A DNA stretch of 64,000 nucleotides from Takakia lepidozioides (GCA_030704615.1 CM060734.1:21638001-21702000), one strand, 5' to 3'. Counted from the first letter of the stretch, positions 12,128 through 23,537 are shown. Notes: generated from the sequence alone by a model not told the origin. A program made the numbers and translations.

Positions 12128-12378
12128 CTGCCTTGTCTTCTTGTTTGACCCATAACCAATGTTAGGCATGAGGATCCCGCCTTTGAACTTGCGCTGAAAC
12201 CGAGAGTCCAATATACATCATCCACTAGGTGCACTGTCTTCTTGTTTGAACCATAACCAATGTTAGGCATCAGGATGCTGCCCTTGAACTTGCGCTAAAC
12301 CCGAGAGTCCACAAATCATCCCCTAGGTGCCTTGTCTTCTTGTTTGACCCATAACCAATGTTATGCATTAGGAGGCTG
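12128..12378. repeat. Tandem repeat, about 105-bp unit, three copies
   Basis: Three diverged copies of a unit starting CTTGTCTTCTTGTTTGA, followed by CCATAACCAATGTTAGGCAT, lie head to tail. The first two also share CCTTTGAACTTGCGCT-like and CGAGAGTCC blocks; the third is partial. It lies downstream of the 3' end of copy A of the ParB/methyltransferase-like gene. No coding function is apparent. Confidence 0.75.
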
Positions 12379-13592
12379 TCCGATGCGATTGAGAGACTCA
12401 AACAAACAGCTGTTTACTATACATTACAATCAAAGCCTACAAGCCAGGATATAACTGTTCACTGTATGAAATGCATAGAAGCCACTGTTGTAAATGCATA
12501 CACGCCATGAAAATGAGAAATCATCTTTTAACGACATTACCATGAACAGGCACAAATTTTATTACAAAATTGTGGAGGGACACAAAATGTTTGAAACTCA
12601 CAACATCACGAGACCCCCAAAAATGATGAAATTGGCATTTCAGTCACTAGAACTATCCCCTGAAACTTGTGCAGTATTATCGACGTAAACCCGAGCTCCG
12701 AGGTGCCTGAGGTGCTTCCGAGCACATGGGGGAGATAACATGAAACTTTGTTGATGAGCAATGGCCTCCGCGTAGTCGGGTAGGATGTATGAACGTGGAG
12801 GGCTGCACCACAAGTCACTGTGAAGAACAGAGACGTCGACCAAAGGAATAGCTTCCAATATCCTGCCACCCAAAGTGCCACAATTGCATTAGCTACCATG
12901 AATGAGAAAGGGCGGGCCATTTTCGTGGGAGAAATCGGATGCTAACAGAAAATCAACTTACTCACATGCGGAATTGGTGTCCAGGGCTTTGTCGTCCCCT
13001 TCGTTGATTTCCACATGCACTATACCCTCCTGTTGTTGGGCGGCAGGCGCTGGCGCTTCCAAGTTATGGAGAAGGTCACTGAAAATGTCCGCATCCCCTT
13101 CCATACCAAACAAATGCTTGCCCGCTGCCTTGCAAGCATGGTACGAAGCTCTTGCAAGACAGAGTACTGTTAGGACGATGTAACAAATTTTGCACCAAGA
13201 AGAAAACACCGCAGCAGGTTCAAGGTGAAACCTGTGCCAAGAGTGAGGTCCACGATGCGCGCCCCCGGATGGGAACAAGTCTCCACAATTGTTTGAATAA
13301 ATGTTGGGCTCTTCTCCTTGGCCCCTCTCCATGGTGTGGAATTGGACTTTCACAAGCACACATTGGAATCCACGTAATTGTAGTGCATGTCGTCCACCAC
13401 TGGAGCGAACTCATCATTGATGAAACAACCCCCATGAAGCCTGAACTCCTTCACTGCTATGGGAGTCGAAGCAGGGTGCACTCTCACGAGGCAGACGGCC
13501 TCAAAAAGGCGGGTCTATACACAAGACAACATGAAGCACATATTGGTGAATGCCCAAAAAATCATCTGGAAAGAACAGTGCTTGAAACCTCC

Positions 13593-13620
13593 AAAATTGA
13601 GTGTGTTGATGCACTCATTT
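13593..13620. repeat. Dispersed palindrome, copy 1
   Basis: Arms AATTGAGTG and CACTCATT flank the loop region in an intron of copy A. The homologous intron of copy B carries another copy at 23080-23105. Confidence 0.75.
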
Positions 13621-14668
13621 CTGGAGGGGTGAAACTGAACTTCAAATGAAGCAGGCAAGAGAAGGTCGATTACCATTTGTCCGGGATAGTCGCCCTTTGT
13701 CAAGTACAGGCTGTTCACACCATTCCACGTTTTGATGATTTTCATCCCCGAGGCCTTGAGGTAGCTTGCAAGCTCCCGTCGACATTTCGTATTGACGGAC
13801 TGGATCATTACAAGAACCCCTGCATCCGATAAAAAAAAATTGCAAAATGAAAAGACCCACCGCCAGTACCTCTCATCAAATGCATTCCATGTTGGGCAAG
13901 TGCCTGTGGGTAGAATGTCCGGTACTGGCAGCCCATCCGGAATGTCCACAATCACCGTGTCGGCACCCCACGGTTTCTGAGCACCATTGACCCAACACTG
14001 CCCCTTCGAAACCTGAAAACAGACAGAAGGCAAAAATTAAATCACTTTCCAAAATGGAAAACATTAACATCAACAAACAGTGGGAATTGGCTTACCGACT
14101 CAAGGAATGCACACAGCTTGCCCCAAGTTCAAGAGGGTTCTCCAGTGTAACCAGATTTCTGCTCTCCATCATGGCAAGGAATGAATCATTGACAAGCTCG
14201 CATTTACATTCTCGCTGGATTCTGGATGGGTGCTCCACTGCGTCGTATGGCTCAAACTTCCCCTTGCATTTTCGTTCTTTGTTTGCAATTGGGGTCTGTG
14301 CTACCTCACCCCCCGCAGCCTCCCCTTGGGTGGCCTTCTCCTTCCCTTTGTCCTTTTGTACCCTTTCCCTTTCCCTTCCCTCTCGCAGGAGTTTTGTTGG
14401 CTGCGGGTTCCTTCTTAGCGAGGTTCCGCAAATTCCTCTCATGCAATTCCTTGTTAGTTAGAGGGGCCAACGACTCCGCATCCGTAGTCCCTGAGGATGG
14501 CAGCCGTGTACATGGTCTGACTGTTAGAGGGGTCAGACCACAAGTCGATGAAGGCAGGGTACTTACTGAGGTTTTTCCCCGGAATGAGCACGTTCTTGAT
14601 ATACCTACGAAACAAAAGAGATACACTTTTAGACATTGAAGGCAAAAAAGCATGTAGTGCGGCCCTCC

Positions 14669-14699
14669 CAAAATGTGTGCGTCGACGCACACAGTTTTG
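14669..14699. repeat. Dispersed palindrome, copy 2
   Basis: The arms GTGTGCG and CGCACAC around a TCGA centre form a perfect 18-bp palindrome with A- and T-rich outer flanks. It lies in an intron of copy A. Confidence 0.8.
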
Positions 14700-14892
14700 G
14701 GGTGCACACATACTTGATCATGAGGCAACCGAAATCCACTCACAAGTAACATATGTAAAAACAAGACAAAACAAAGGGTTCCATATGCAGAAAGATAGTC
14801 TATTCTCGGCAGAAAGATATTCCATTCAGAACTGCCAACGAAACAATGAAATCCATGATGGTGGGGAAAACACACCTGAGTTTGTGACCCTC

Positions 14893-14924
14893 CAAAATTG
14901 CGTGCGTTGGCGCACACAGTTTTG
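14893..14924. repeat. Dispersed palindrome, copy 3
   Basis: CAAAATTGCGTGCG and CGCACACAGTTTTG lie around a short loop in the same intron as copy 2 of the palindrome. The arms are imperfect. Confidence 0.7.
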
Positions 14925-16764
14925 CATGGCCACAAGCTGCCTGTCTACTGATTGCCAAAGATAGTTTTCAAACACAAAACAAAATTAACGAACCTGTATA
15001 AGACCCTCTTCATGGCTCCCTCCGCTCCATACTGCTGGTCAAAGTCATTTGTGCGGGAGATGCCTCCATCTCGGGAAAACTCTCTGAAAAAGCAGTTGCT
15101 CCAAGTAGTGGCCTTCCACTGTCTCAAGTAATCCTCCAGAGTGTCCTTGGGCATGGTCATGGTAATTTTGTAATCATGAAGCTGTTTCTCCATCACCTTG
15201 TTTGCACAAGCTTCAATCTGCAGGGATACATATGCATGGGTTAGAGTCCATGCGTGGGAAGATATTCTCAAAATTTCAAGCAAAGAAAGTCCTAAAAAGT
15301 ACCTGGCTCCCATAGGTGGCTTTGTGCAACCATGTATCGAGAACTTGGTCGCTGAAGGGTTTGATGTGCCCAGTGTTCTTATCTCTTTCACCCCTAGGGA
15401 AGCAGTATGTATCCTTGACAGTTGGGTCGGAATTCCAAATCTCCAACCATTTCACTTTCTGGTCTGCTTCAACCGCTGCAGTTGACAACCGGTGAAGCTT
15501 TTCCTGTGTCATCTCCGGTTTGGTGTTATTGTTCCAGTGGATCCTCACCTGGTTAAGGAACTCGGGACCAAAATCAGGGTCAGCTATTCTCAGCTACTTC
15601 ACGAAAGCGCTCATGAGCTTCTTCCGTATCTCATTCATCGTAAACTTCATGGCTTCCACCACTCCCTTGGACGTTCTTATACCCTCCGGGTTTTTCAAAT
15701 AGTACTCTGCTTTTCCTCTCTCTCCAGCTTCAGCTATTTCTTGCTGCAAAACGTAATCCGGAATGAGATCACTTATTATTGACAATCACAACAGACAATG
15801 GAAGGCCAGAGCGATGAAATACTTACCGTGTATATGTACTCCATGAATGTTTCCCTCGTCAGCTTGTACCAGGTATCTGACATTTTTTATGTCAAGCATT
15901 TCTTGAATGACTCCGCACTCAGGATGCTTTTGAATGAATTGAGGGGCATCTGGCCGATATTCTGTATCTTGAATAGTGTGTGAAGAAGGTTCGTTGTCAC
16001 ATGGGCGGTTTCAGTTCCCCTGTCACATACAATGGTATGTCGTCAGTGAGTGCTAAAAGCGAACAGACAGTCATGGGAAAAATGCGGACAATAAAAGGTG
16101 AAGAAGACACTTACTTGTTAACGTCATGCATTGTCGTCAACAGTGCAGTGATGTTTCCCTTGGGATCCAGCACCATTGAGGCCACAGAGTAGTGCCACTC
16201 CTCCTCGGTGCTATGATATCTCTCGATCATGTTCCTCTAGGCAAGCAATCGGTGGTTGCCATCCCAGACATGAAACATCTTGCCTGAGAAAGGCTGGGTA
16301 ATGAGCCTCTTGCAAATGATAGATTCAAACTCCTCGTTTATCTGTCGCCAGATAGGATCCCAGCCTTCAACAATGGACTCGTCCACCAGCACCTCTCTGC
16401 CAACGGAGTCCGCCAAGGAGACGTAAAAAACAAATTGACCCTCTATGTACCCATGGCAAAAATCTTGTTCCATCTTTTGAATGTCATTCATGAGAGCTGG
16501 TTGAACAAAGGGCATGGAGATCAAACAGCATAGGGGTATCATTATTTTTCCCCCAAGGACGCCCATGGCCTTGATGACTTGGGTCGAATTCACTTTGGAG
16601 AAGGAAAGCAGATCTTTTGCTCTGTCTTCATATGGCCTGCCATCGTCCTCCTCCTCAACAACCACCAGTTCCTGCTCAATCACTTCGTCCTCTACCTGAG
16701 CAGCACCTTTCCTTTTCTTCGTCTGCACTCAAAGTGATATATTTCACATGTAAAAGACTTGCCA

Positions 16765-16794
16765 AAAATTGCGTGCTTCAACGCACGCAATTTT
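16765..16794. repeat. Dispersed palindrome, copy 4
   Basis: The arms AAAATTGCGTGC and GCACGCAATTTT (starting at the C of ACGCACG) are nearly perfect around a short loop. It lies in the first intron of copy A. Confidence 0.8.
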
Positions 16795-17503
16795 CCTCCG
16801 TGAAAGATCTGCTAAGGTATTGTTGATTTTGTTTCATGGCAAACAGAACGTTCAATATTTGGCCAACTTCCCTTAACCCTGGGTACTTGGCCTTGGTGTA
16901 GGTGTATCCCTGGGTCCTAAAGAAACTCGTTTCTTGGAACAAATCCTCTATTTGCTATCTTGCCCTGTGCTCATCCACATTCACCTGACTAGATGGCAAC
17001 TCAAACAGTTGTTGCAAGTACTGGGGAGTAATCTCTATATCTACTCCCTTCACCTGGGTAAGTCCTAAGTTTTGAATGAATTGGATCATCAACCCCCTAT
17101 GATACAAAGACCACTCTTTGCGTAGCAACCCCTCCAAACGCAGCTCCCTCAGCAGCTGCACTGCCTGTGGCGTAGCAATTGTCTGCTTCTGTAAAATCGT
17201 GGTGCTCTTCATCCTGAGATCCTCCATCCCTCTAATTCTCTTCATCCTGGACAAACGAGAAGGCCTTGTTTGGAATAGTCGTAGGAAAGTTTGCAGGGCG
17301 TAAAGCATGAAAGTATGGTTGGCAGAGAATGGAACGGGTAAGTGAGTGTAAGCCTGTGGGGCTTGCAAATAATAGGTGAGAGAGAATGTACTCTCAACCC
17401 GTCCGTCCTTGCGCCACTGCGTAAGAAGTAAAACTAGCGTATAGTCTGTGATATCCGCCATAGCTACAAAGCTATAGCTTTGATTGCCCCTCCTGTCGAG
17501 ACA

Positions 17504-17938
17504 CTAGTTATCCGGAGCAACCCCTACTCTTCCGCTCATAATTTTTTTAAGTTCTTGTTCTTGTTTCTTGAATGGACCCACTTGCATAGAATTCACATTT
17601 CTGATTGGTCGTTGCCTCAATGGGTAATTTCTCAATTTTACCCTCATCGGTTCACATTCCAAGTTGGAATGCCCACTAGGACTGCACATGTGGCAAAGGT
17701 CCCTCTTTGCCGGACGCGTAAAGGGTTCCGTTACCTGCCCTCTAGATGCATTAATGAGCCCGTAATTAGTTTTGGCTGACGTACCGGATAGGTATTTTGA
17801 CGGCCCTGTTTGTCTTCTTGCATAATGGCGCCCGCTAATATTGCAGTACATGCAATACGGAGTGCTTTGCTCCATTGGCCACGTGTTTGAATTCAAACAC
17901 TTTACCGTCTTCCTCTGTTCGTGTGGCATTTTCTCCAA
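17504..17938 (-). CDS. Zinc-knuckle ORF of probable retroelement origin
   Basis: The 144-codon frame contains CHMCSPSGHSNLEC, a C-x2-C-x4-H-x4-C knuckle, preceded by a second Cys pair (YCMYCNISGRH). It ends in a basic, Gln/Glu-rich tail (KKQEQELKKI). Such knuckles are typical of retroelement Gag, but here the frame lies downstream of the RNase H remnant and 42 bp upstream of the first ATG of copy A on the same strand. It may be a displaced gag piece or a 5' exon of copy A. I do not recognise the family. Confidence 0.45.
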   Translation of the reverse strand: MEKMPHEQRKTVKCLNSNTWPMEQSTPYCMYCNISGRHYARRQTGPSKYLSGTSAKTNYGLINASRGQVTEPFTRPAKRDLCHMCSPSGHSNLECEPMRVKLRNYPLRQRPIRNVNSMQVGPFKKQEQELKKIMSGRVGVAPDN

Positions 17939-17985
17939 GGTTGATTTCCAAACTGTCTTTGCACTTACCGGCCACTTTTCTGACG

Positions 17986-19165
17986 TTAACCCGCAACCAC
18001 TGAAAATAAACTCGCATCAGGCAGCTGATCGTCTACTCCCGTGGCGGGCTCTCCTGTTGATAGCCGTGACAAGTGATCTGCCACAAGTTGCAAACGGCCA
18101 GGCTTGTAAACAACTTCGAATTCAAACTCGTGCAAGATTATCATCCATCTTGCTATCCTGCCACTTATCAAATGCTTGTTCACCAGATAAATCAAAGCTT
18201 GATGATCCACATAAAACATAAACTTCATTCCCAATAGGTAATGCCTGAATTTCTTGACTGCATAAATCATTGCCAAAGCTTCTCTTTCAGTTGTGCTATA
18301 GTTCCTCTCAGCACTGTTCAACAATCTGCTAGCATAGTACACAGGTGAATCTATGTTTCATGTGACATTTTGGGCTAACACAGCTCCCAATGCTTCTTCT
18401 GAGGCATCACAGTGTACATGAAATACTACATGCCAATGAGGGTTAATCAGCACAGGTGTAGTTGTTACTGACAATGTAAGTGCTTCAAATGCCTGCTGAC
18501 ATTCAGCTGTCCATGCAAACATTGCATCCTTCTTCAAAAGCTTGCTCAATGGGGCTGCCATCTGTGCATATCGTCTGATAAACCTTCTATAATAAGTAGT
18601 TTGTCCAAGGAACCTCCTTAGACCCTTAACGTTACTTGGTGGTGGTGAGGCTTTAATAGCCTCTGTCTTTCTAGGATCCACAAGCAGTCCCTTCTTACAC
18701 ACAATGTGTCCCAGTAGTACCCCTGAGTTCACACAGAAAGTACACTTTTCTGGATTCAGACCAAGACCTCTCATCCTGCATCTGGCCAAACATAATTCCA
18801 ACTTCTACAAGTGTTCATTCTTAGAGCTGTATACACTGAAGTCATCTAAAAACACTTGCATGAAATCATCCAAATACTCATGGAAAGATTCACTTATTAC
18901 TCTAATCTGGAAAGTTGCTGGTGCATTACAAAGTCCAAAAAACATGACTTTGTATGCATAAGCATGGTCTTCTTCCGCCACTTGCACTTGGTTATACCCA
19001 CTGAAGCCATCCTTGAATGAGTACATCTCATGGCTTGCCACAGTGTCCAATACAGCTTCTGTGAATGGCAAAGGAAATGGATCTTTCTTTGTACAAGCAT
19101 TCAACTTCTTATAGTTCACGCAAACTCTCAATTTGCCATTCTTCTTGCGAACTATCACAATGGGT
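17986..19165 (-). pseudogene. Ty3/gypsy reverse transcriptase-RNase H remnant
   Basis: The minus strand encodes RT blocks SPIVIVRKKNGK, CVNYKKLNACTKKD, FFGLCNAPATFQ and VFLDDFSVY, then KCTFC...LLGHIV and RRFLGQTTYYRRFI. RNase H follows with its acidic residues in HCDASEEALGAVL, TEREALAMIYAVKKFRHYLL and VDHQALIYL. Stops interrupt the frame at 18805-18807 and 18358-18360. The 5' edge falls abruptly near 19165, inside the RT N-terminus, where a plus-strand ORF begins. No protease, integrase core or LTR is seen with it. Confidence 0.88.
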
Positions 19166-20779
19166 GATAGCTGTCGCAATGAAGATACCTTTCAACAGTA
19201 CAGTCAGGTTGAGGCTCAGAAGGACATGTATATCTTTGAGTTGCAGCAAACACTCACAACACGAAAGAATGAGCTTTCTGTGACTAAGAAGGCCTGGAAG
19301 GAATCCAATAATTTGTCTGCTGCCTATGTAGCTTTGGTTGAACCTCATGCGAAGCGCATGGAGGCTTTACAGCAGCAGTTGGACATGTACAGACTCAAGG
19401 AGGAGCAGGATCTCCGTGGTGCTACACAAGACATCATGGATAATCATCTGTTGCAGGAATGGTTAACACAAGGACCAGTGGAAGGGAAGACACCAAAGAA
19501 GCTCATCCAAGAGGAGATGAATGATCTCAGGCTGCAGGTGCAGAACATTGCCACAACCACTATAAACAATGTCTATAGTCGGATAGCTGAGTTGCAGGAG
19601 GATGTGGAAGGGCTGCAGACTCAAGTGGATGACTTGAGCTCCAACATTGACAAAAGGGCCTTTGTTCCTGAGGAACAACTCATGGCTACTTATCTGCACG
19701 CCAGGACTCTGATTTTCCAATCTTCATCACACGAGGTGCAGGACTTGCCAACAACAGGAGGGACAGTGGTGCCAATATCACAGCAACCACAGCAGGTCGA
19801 CACTGTTCATACCATGGCACTGCAATAATCTGAGGTTTGGGGGGATGATTCTTTTAACCCACCTAAGATTCCTGCTGCACTTGAGTACAATCGGGCTATG
19901 ATTATGCCCTTCAACCAAATTCCCATTGTTATGGATTTGGCTTGGAAACAATTCAGTCCTCCAGAGTCTTTGGCAGATTATTACCAGATCATGCGCATTT
20001 GGTTGCCAGTGGCAACTCGGACTAAGGTTCTTCTGACTAACCGACCCATTGAAGATCACCATTTTGCGAGGTACTGGTCTGAGGCAGGCACCATGCTGAA
20101 AGAATTAATTGCCTTTCAGATTGTTCATGGGTACATCTACACCAAGACCAAGGAGGTACCTAGTTTGGTCATGGGTTGTGGACTATACTATGTTGCTTGT
20201 TTCATTTCACGTTATCATGTTGAGCAGCAAAAGATGCAGATGCGATTTCAGACTTGTTCCAAGTCTGAGGATCATTGGGTGATACCTTCAATTCCATCCC
20301 ATACATATCTGTATGATGTGAAGATCATGCTGCAGAAGGATCCCCAACTTCGTTCTTGGTTCAATTTTGCTTTGGACAACTTAGCCAAAGAAAACTTGGG
20401 TCTTGACCACATTTTTTCTAAAGGACATGAAGCCAGGAAATGGTTACACTGTTCTAATGTCATTGGCACATCCCTCACCTATACAGACAAAGAGCTGCGG
20501 GAGTACACTAATTTTACTCGCAAGAGATTGATGCAAGTTTTAAAGTTTAACCTTCCAGACATGGTGGGCAAACACTGTATGCCCCGCAGGATTCATGAGA
20601 CGCCACAGAAGGTCAGAGTACCGAAAGGAAACCGGGGGGACGATGATTCTGATACTACTGGTTCTATGGAGGAACCTTTTGACATGGCTGAGGACTATGC
20701 AATACAGATGGCGGAGAAGAAACGACGGGGATCTCCTATGCTTGAGAAGTTACCTCCTTATCAGCCAAAGGAAGGGTAG
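19133..20779 (+). pseudogene. Unrecognised coiled-coil ORF with one internal stop
   Basis: One frame runs 548 codons, interrupted only by TAA at 19826-19828; the parts before and after are in the same frame. The N-terminal part is a long predicted coiled coil (ELQQTLTTRKNELSVTKKAW, QVQNIATTTINNVYSRIAEL). The C-terminal part is globular (SLADYYQIMRIWLPVATRTK, CGLYYVACFISRYHVEQQ) and ends with an acidic then basic tail. The first codons come from the complement of the neighbouring gypsy remnant, so the true 5' end is lost or lies near 19160. I do not recognise the family; a Gag-like or element-accessory protein is possible. It ends 75 bp before the inverted repeat at 20854. Confidence 0.6.
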
Positions 20780-20853
20780 TCAATTGTATTTGGTGGACAG
20801 TCATCTCCACCAGCCAACGACAGGGCTAGGGCTCGCACGGGGGATGCTAGAGT

Positions 20854-20881
20854 GTGAGCCTAGCCACGTGAGCCCAGGAGC
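20854..20881 (+). repeat. Left inverted repeat bracketing copy B
   Basis: This 28-bp segment starts GTGAGCCTAGCC, then has one variable base and GTGAGCCCAGGAGC. Its reverse complement occurs at 25606-25633 with a single mismatch. Further GTGAGCCC copies follow just inward on both sides. The pair encloses methyltransferase-like copy B and the 120-bp array, about 4.8 kb in all. Confidence 0.8.
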
Positions 20882-21470
20882 CTGGCGTGAGCCCAGGACA
20901 CGTGGCATGATTTTGGGAAAGATGCGGCGTCTATTTCCGTGGAAGAGGATCCATTACCGCAGAAACACGTCTTCATCCATATTAACCCTGCAACCCCAAA
21001 CAGAAACCCTAACCCTTGTCAGCCTTAGGGACCCACCTCAACCCCGACAGTGAACCTCGCCATCCCGCCCCTGTGCATGATACTGCGCACTGACATCATC
21101 CATGGGACCATCCATGCATGCAACATTCATCCACAGTGTACATCCAATCGGGGTTTATCCATCCAAAAACATTCATCCTTCATCCATCCAACCAAATATT
21201 GGTGTGAGGGCATATGTCGAATGACTGTCTACTGGACTATGCACATATTCATCTCTGTTGAAAAGTTTTATTGAATGCACACGGTTGAATTGGAGAGCAA
21301 TGTTTAGAAGAAAAACACTTTCAAATTCGCAGGACGCGGGGGAGAGAATGTTTCAATTCAGGGATGTGAATTTCATTGTAGTCCGTGCTCATTACAACGG
21401 ATGGTGGGAAGAGAAATGGTGGTGCAACGGAAAACGGAGAGTGTGTCCCCTCATGTTCCATAAATGAATG
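20882..21470. other. Subterminal non-coding sequence with CATCC-rich stretch
   Basis: The inward side of the inverted repeat holds CACGTGGCATG, CTATTTCCG and ATTACCGC words also seen near 11.1 and 27.8 kb. From 21090 to 21190 it is rich in CATTCATCC and CATCCATCC units, the complement of the repeat near 11.5 kb. No supported gene. Confidence 0.5.
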
Positions 21471-21473
21471 CCC

Positions 21474-23322
21474 TCAAGTACATCCGTAGGTGGTGTCAAC
21501 ACTGCTACTGCTACCACTTGAATCTGTTGAACTGCTAGAAGTACTGCTACAACCTGAAACTGCTGCACTATCATCTATGAAGACCTTTGCGCGGAGGTGC
21601 CTGAGCGTCTTCCTGGAACTCCAATGCAAGGGTAGGGGAGAAAGCTTAGGGAACAAGAGATAGTCGCCCTAATGATTGTCATAAAGTAACAATCAGGAAA
21701 TCTTATATCAACCTTTTAGTGTTTACCCACCCCTTGTTTTGGGTAAAACATGTGTACAAAACCAAAGGGGGCAAGTATTGAGACTTAGGTAATGAAGTCT
21801 GGCAGGGGTTTACCACCTGGTTATATTCAGACAAAACATCTACCAGCAGCATATCATAATTGGGTATTTTTTTATGGTGCTATAAAGAGCAAAGCCATAA
21901 CCAGGAGAAACATAGAAACATTTGAGCCAAAGAAATGGAACTCATTCTTATCGTAAGGTATCTAAATCTGACATAAGGCATCGGCTACAGGGGACCGGCA
22001 AACAAGAGTAATGTGCATTGACCGGATCATGTATTAGGTGTACACGTCTACTCCAGCAAGCTGTCTTACCGAGGCCTAGCTCAAAATTTCAGCATTCATA
22101 AGCCCTATAGATGTTCTATGCTTATCTCAGGTACCTTCAAGGATGCCTTACTCTCCATGCCCAATTAGCCAACATATTTTTGCTTGCACACGAGCAATGC
22201 CTTTTGCGTAATCGGGAATGACATAATTAGGAGTGGGCTCCAAGACAAGTCCCTCAAGTATATGGAAAACAGGGGCCACAGGAGTGCGTTCACATTCCTG
22301 CAATCAGAAATGCACCATTTGGGTAACAATCAGACAACAGAAGGGGACGTGACAGAGCATATACACAGGGATCAAATAGACAGAAAATGAACTTACTCAC
22401 ATGAAAAGTCATTGTCCAGGTCCTTGTCGTCTCTGTCGAGGATATCAATTTGCGCAGTGACATCCTTGACATTGGAGGTAGACGCGCCCCCTTGCAACTC
22501 GGCAAAGAGGCCAGTGAAAATATCTGCATCTCCTTCCATACCAAACAAGTGTCTGCCACCTGCCTTGCAAACATGGTAAAAAACGCCTGCAAGAGACAGA
22601 TTGAAGGAATTAGAGTTTTAGAATATTGAGTAAAGAAGGTGCAGAAGAAAATAAATCGATGGCAAAGGCAAGAAGAGAAACCTGTGCCGAGAGTGAGATC
22701 TATGATGCGGGCCCCTGGCCGAGAACAACTCTCAATGATCGTTTGGATAAAAGCCGGGCTTTTTTCACGGGCCCCTCTCCAAGGAGTTCCATTTGGCTTT
22801 CGCAAACATACGTTGGAGTCGACATAGTTGTAGTGCATGTCGTCGACGATAGGATCGAACCTCTCGTTTATGAAACATCCTCCCCCATGAAGCTCGAACT
22901 CCACCACTGTGGTGGGAGTCAACAGTGGATGTACCCTCACGAGACACACGGCCTCAAATAGACGGGTCTGCGATGAAGAGGACAATAATTAGTGAGGAAT
23001 GTTTCATAGCACATCTGGGTGGGAGTGCAGACCCATTCTGGATGGAATTGGTTCAGAGTCATTGCTCATGCACCGCCATAACTGAGTGCGCTGAAGCACT
23101 CAATTCAGGCAGTGCAAACAACATGACTTCATAACAATCAGTACAGTGGAACTTCAACAGAGAAGGCATAAAAACAAAGTATTTGAAACCCACCTTCTGC
23201 CCTGGGCAATCCAGATATAGGCTGTTGACACAGTTCCATGTCTTGATAATCCGCATCCCCGAGGCTTTCAAGTAGCTTGCCAACTCCCGGCGACATCTCA
23301 TCGTGACAGATTGTATGATACC
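21474..23322 (-). pseudogene. ParB/methyltransferase-like gene, copy B, 5'-truncated
   Basis: Starting at about 23322 the minus strand gives SVTMRCRRELASYLKASGM and KTWNCVNSLYL, but lacks the four residues (TKGD) present in A and C and everything N-terminal, including the motif IV position. The next exon is intact: RLFEAVCLVRVHP, DDMHYNYVDSNVCLRK, SPAFIQTIIE (motif X-like) and IDLTLGTG (motif I-like). A further exon gives GRHLFGMEGDADIF and ends in the acidic DNDFSCE. A C-terminal exon at 21474-21656 gives KVFIDDSAAVSG and a Ser-rich tail. Between the last pieces lies about 0.5 kb of unrelated sequence (21660-22150). It is probably non-functional because the N-terminal half is gone. Confidence 0.72.
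23080..23105. repeat. Dispersed palindrome, copy 5
   Basis: Arms GAGTGC and GCACTC (with AACT and AATT outer flanks) flank a short loop in an intron of copy B. Confidence 0.7.
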
Positions 23323-23373
23323 CATTTTTTTTATTTTTTTTTTATTTTTTTGGTTCCCTCCCCCCCCCGGGAG

Positions 23374-23400
23374 AACTGAGTGCGTCAACGCACTCAATTT
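23374..23400. repeat. Dispersed palindrome, copy 6
   Basis: GAGTGCG and CGCACTC arms around TCAA lie just after the C run in the region where copy B is truncated. Confidence 0.75.
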
Positions 23401-23510
23401 CTTCATGATCATGATTTCAGGATGATCATCGACGAGAGGTGCGGGTCCGGATTTTCACCCCGGGTACCCGGCGGGTTTTGGGGGAAACCCCCCCCCCCCC
23501 CCCCCCCGAG

Positions 23511-23537
23511 AACTGAGTGCGTCAACACATCAATTTT
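23511..23537. repeat. Dispersed palindrome, copy 7 (degenerate)
   Basis: The left arm GAGTGCG is intact but the right arm is decayed (ACACATCAATT). It follows the longest C run. Confidence 0.55.

Larger units (their letters stand above)
12640..17461 (-). pseudogene. ParB-like/beta-class methyltransferase-like gene, copy A (disrupted)
   Basis: A multi-exon minus-strand gene runs from about 17461 to a stop at 12640-12642. The N-terminal exon (MADITDYTLV...) is followed by a Lys/Glu-rich linker and a ParB-like loop, VWDGNHRLLA (16240-16270). Helical exons at 15.0-16.0 kb and a Lys/Gly-rich segment at about 14.35 kb follow. The C-terminal part resembles a beta-class N4/N6 amino-methyltransferase in its usual permuted order: motif IV position VDIPDGLPVPD, a strand LSDAGVLVMIQS, motif X-like SPTFIQTIVE, motif I-like VDLTLGTG, motif II-like GKHLFGMEGDADI. 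In-frame stops relative to the other copies or the surrounding frame lie at 16237-16239, 15887-15889, 15594-15596, 13350-13352 and possibly 14129-14131, so it is not translatable as is. Function is inferred from motif order only; the usual [DSN]PP[YFW] is absent. Confidence 0.68.

Noticed and set aside
14306-14935. 209-codon minus-strand frame as one protein
   Set aside because: Only its C-terminal part fits the copy A exon chain; the first part runs through an intron containing the palindromes.
23488-23507. Poly-C tract as a regulatory G-quadruplex
   Set aside because: It is a plain homopolymer next to other homopolymers at a break point; decay or assembly slippage is simpler.
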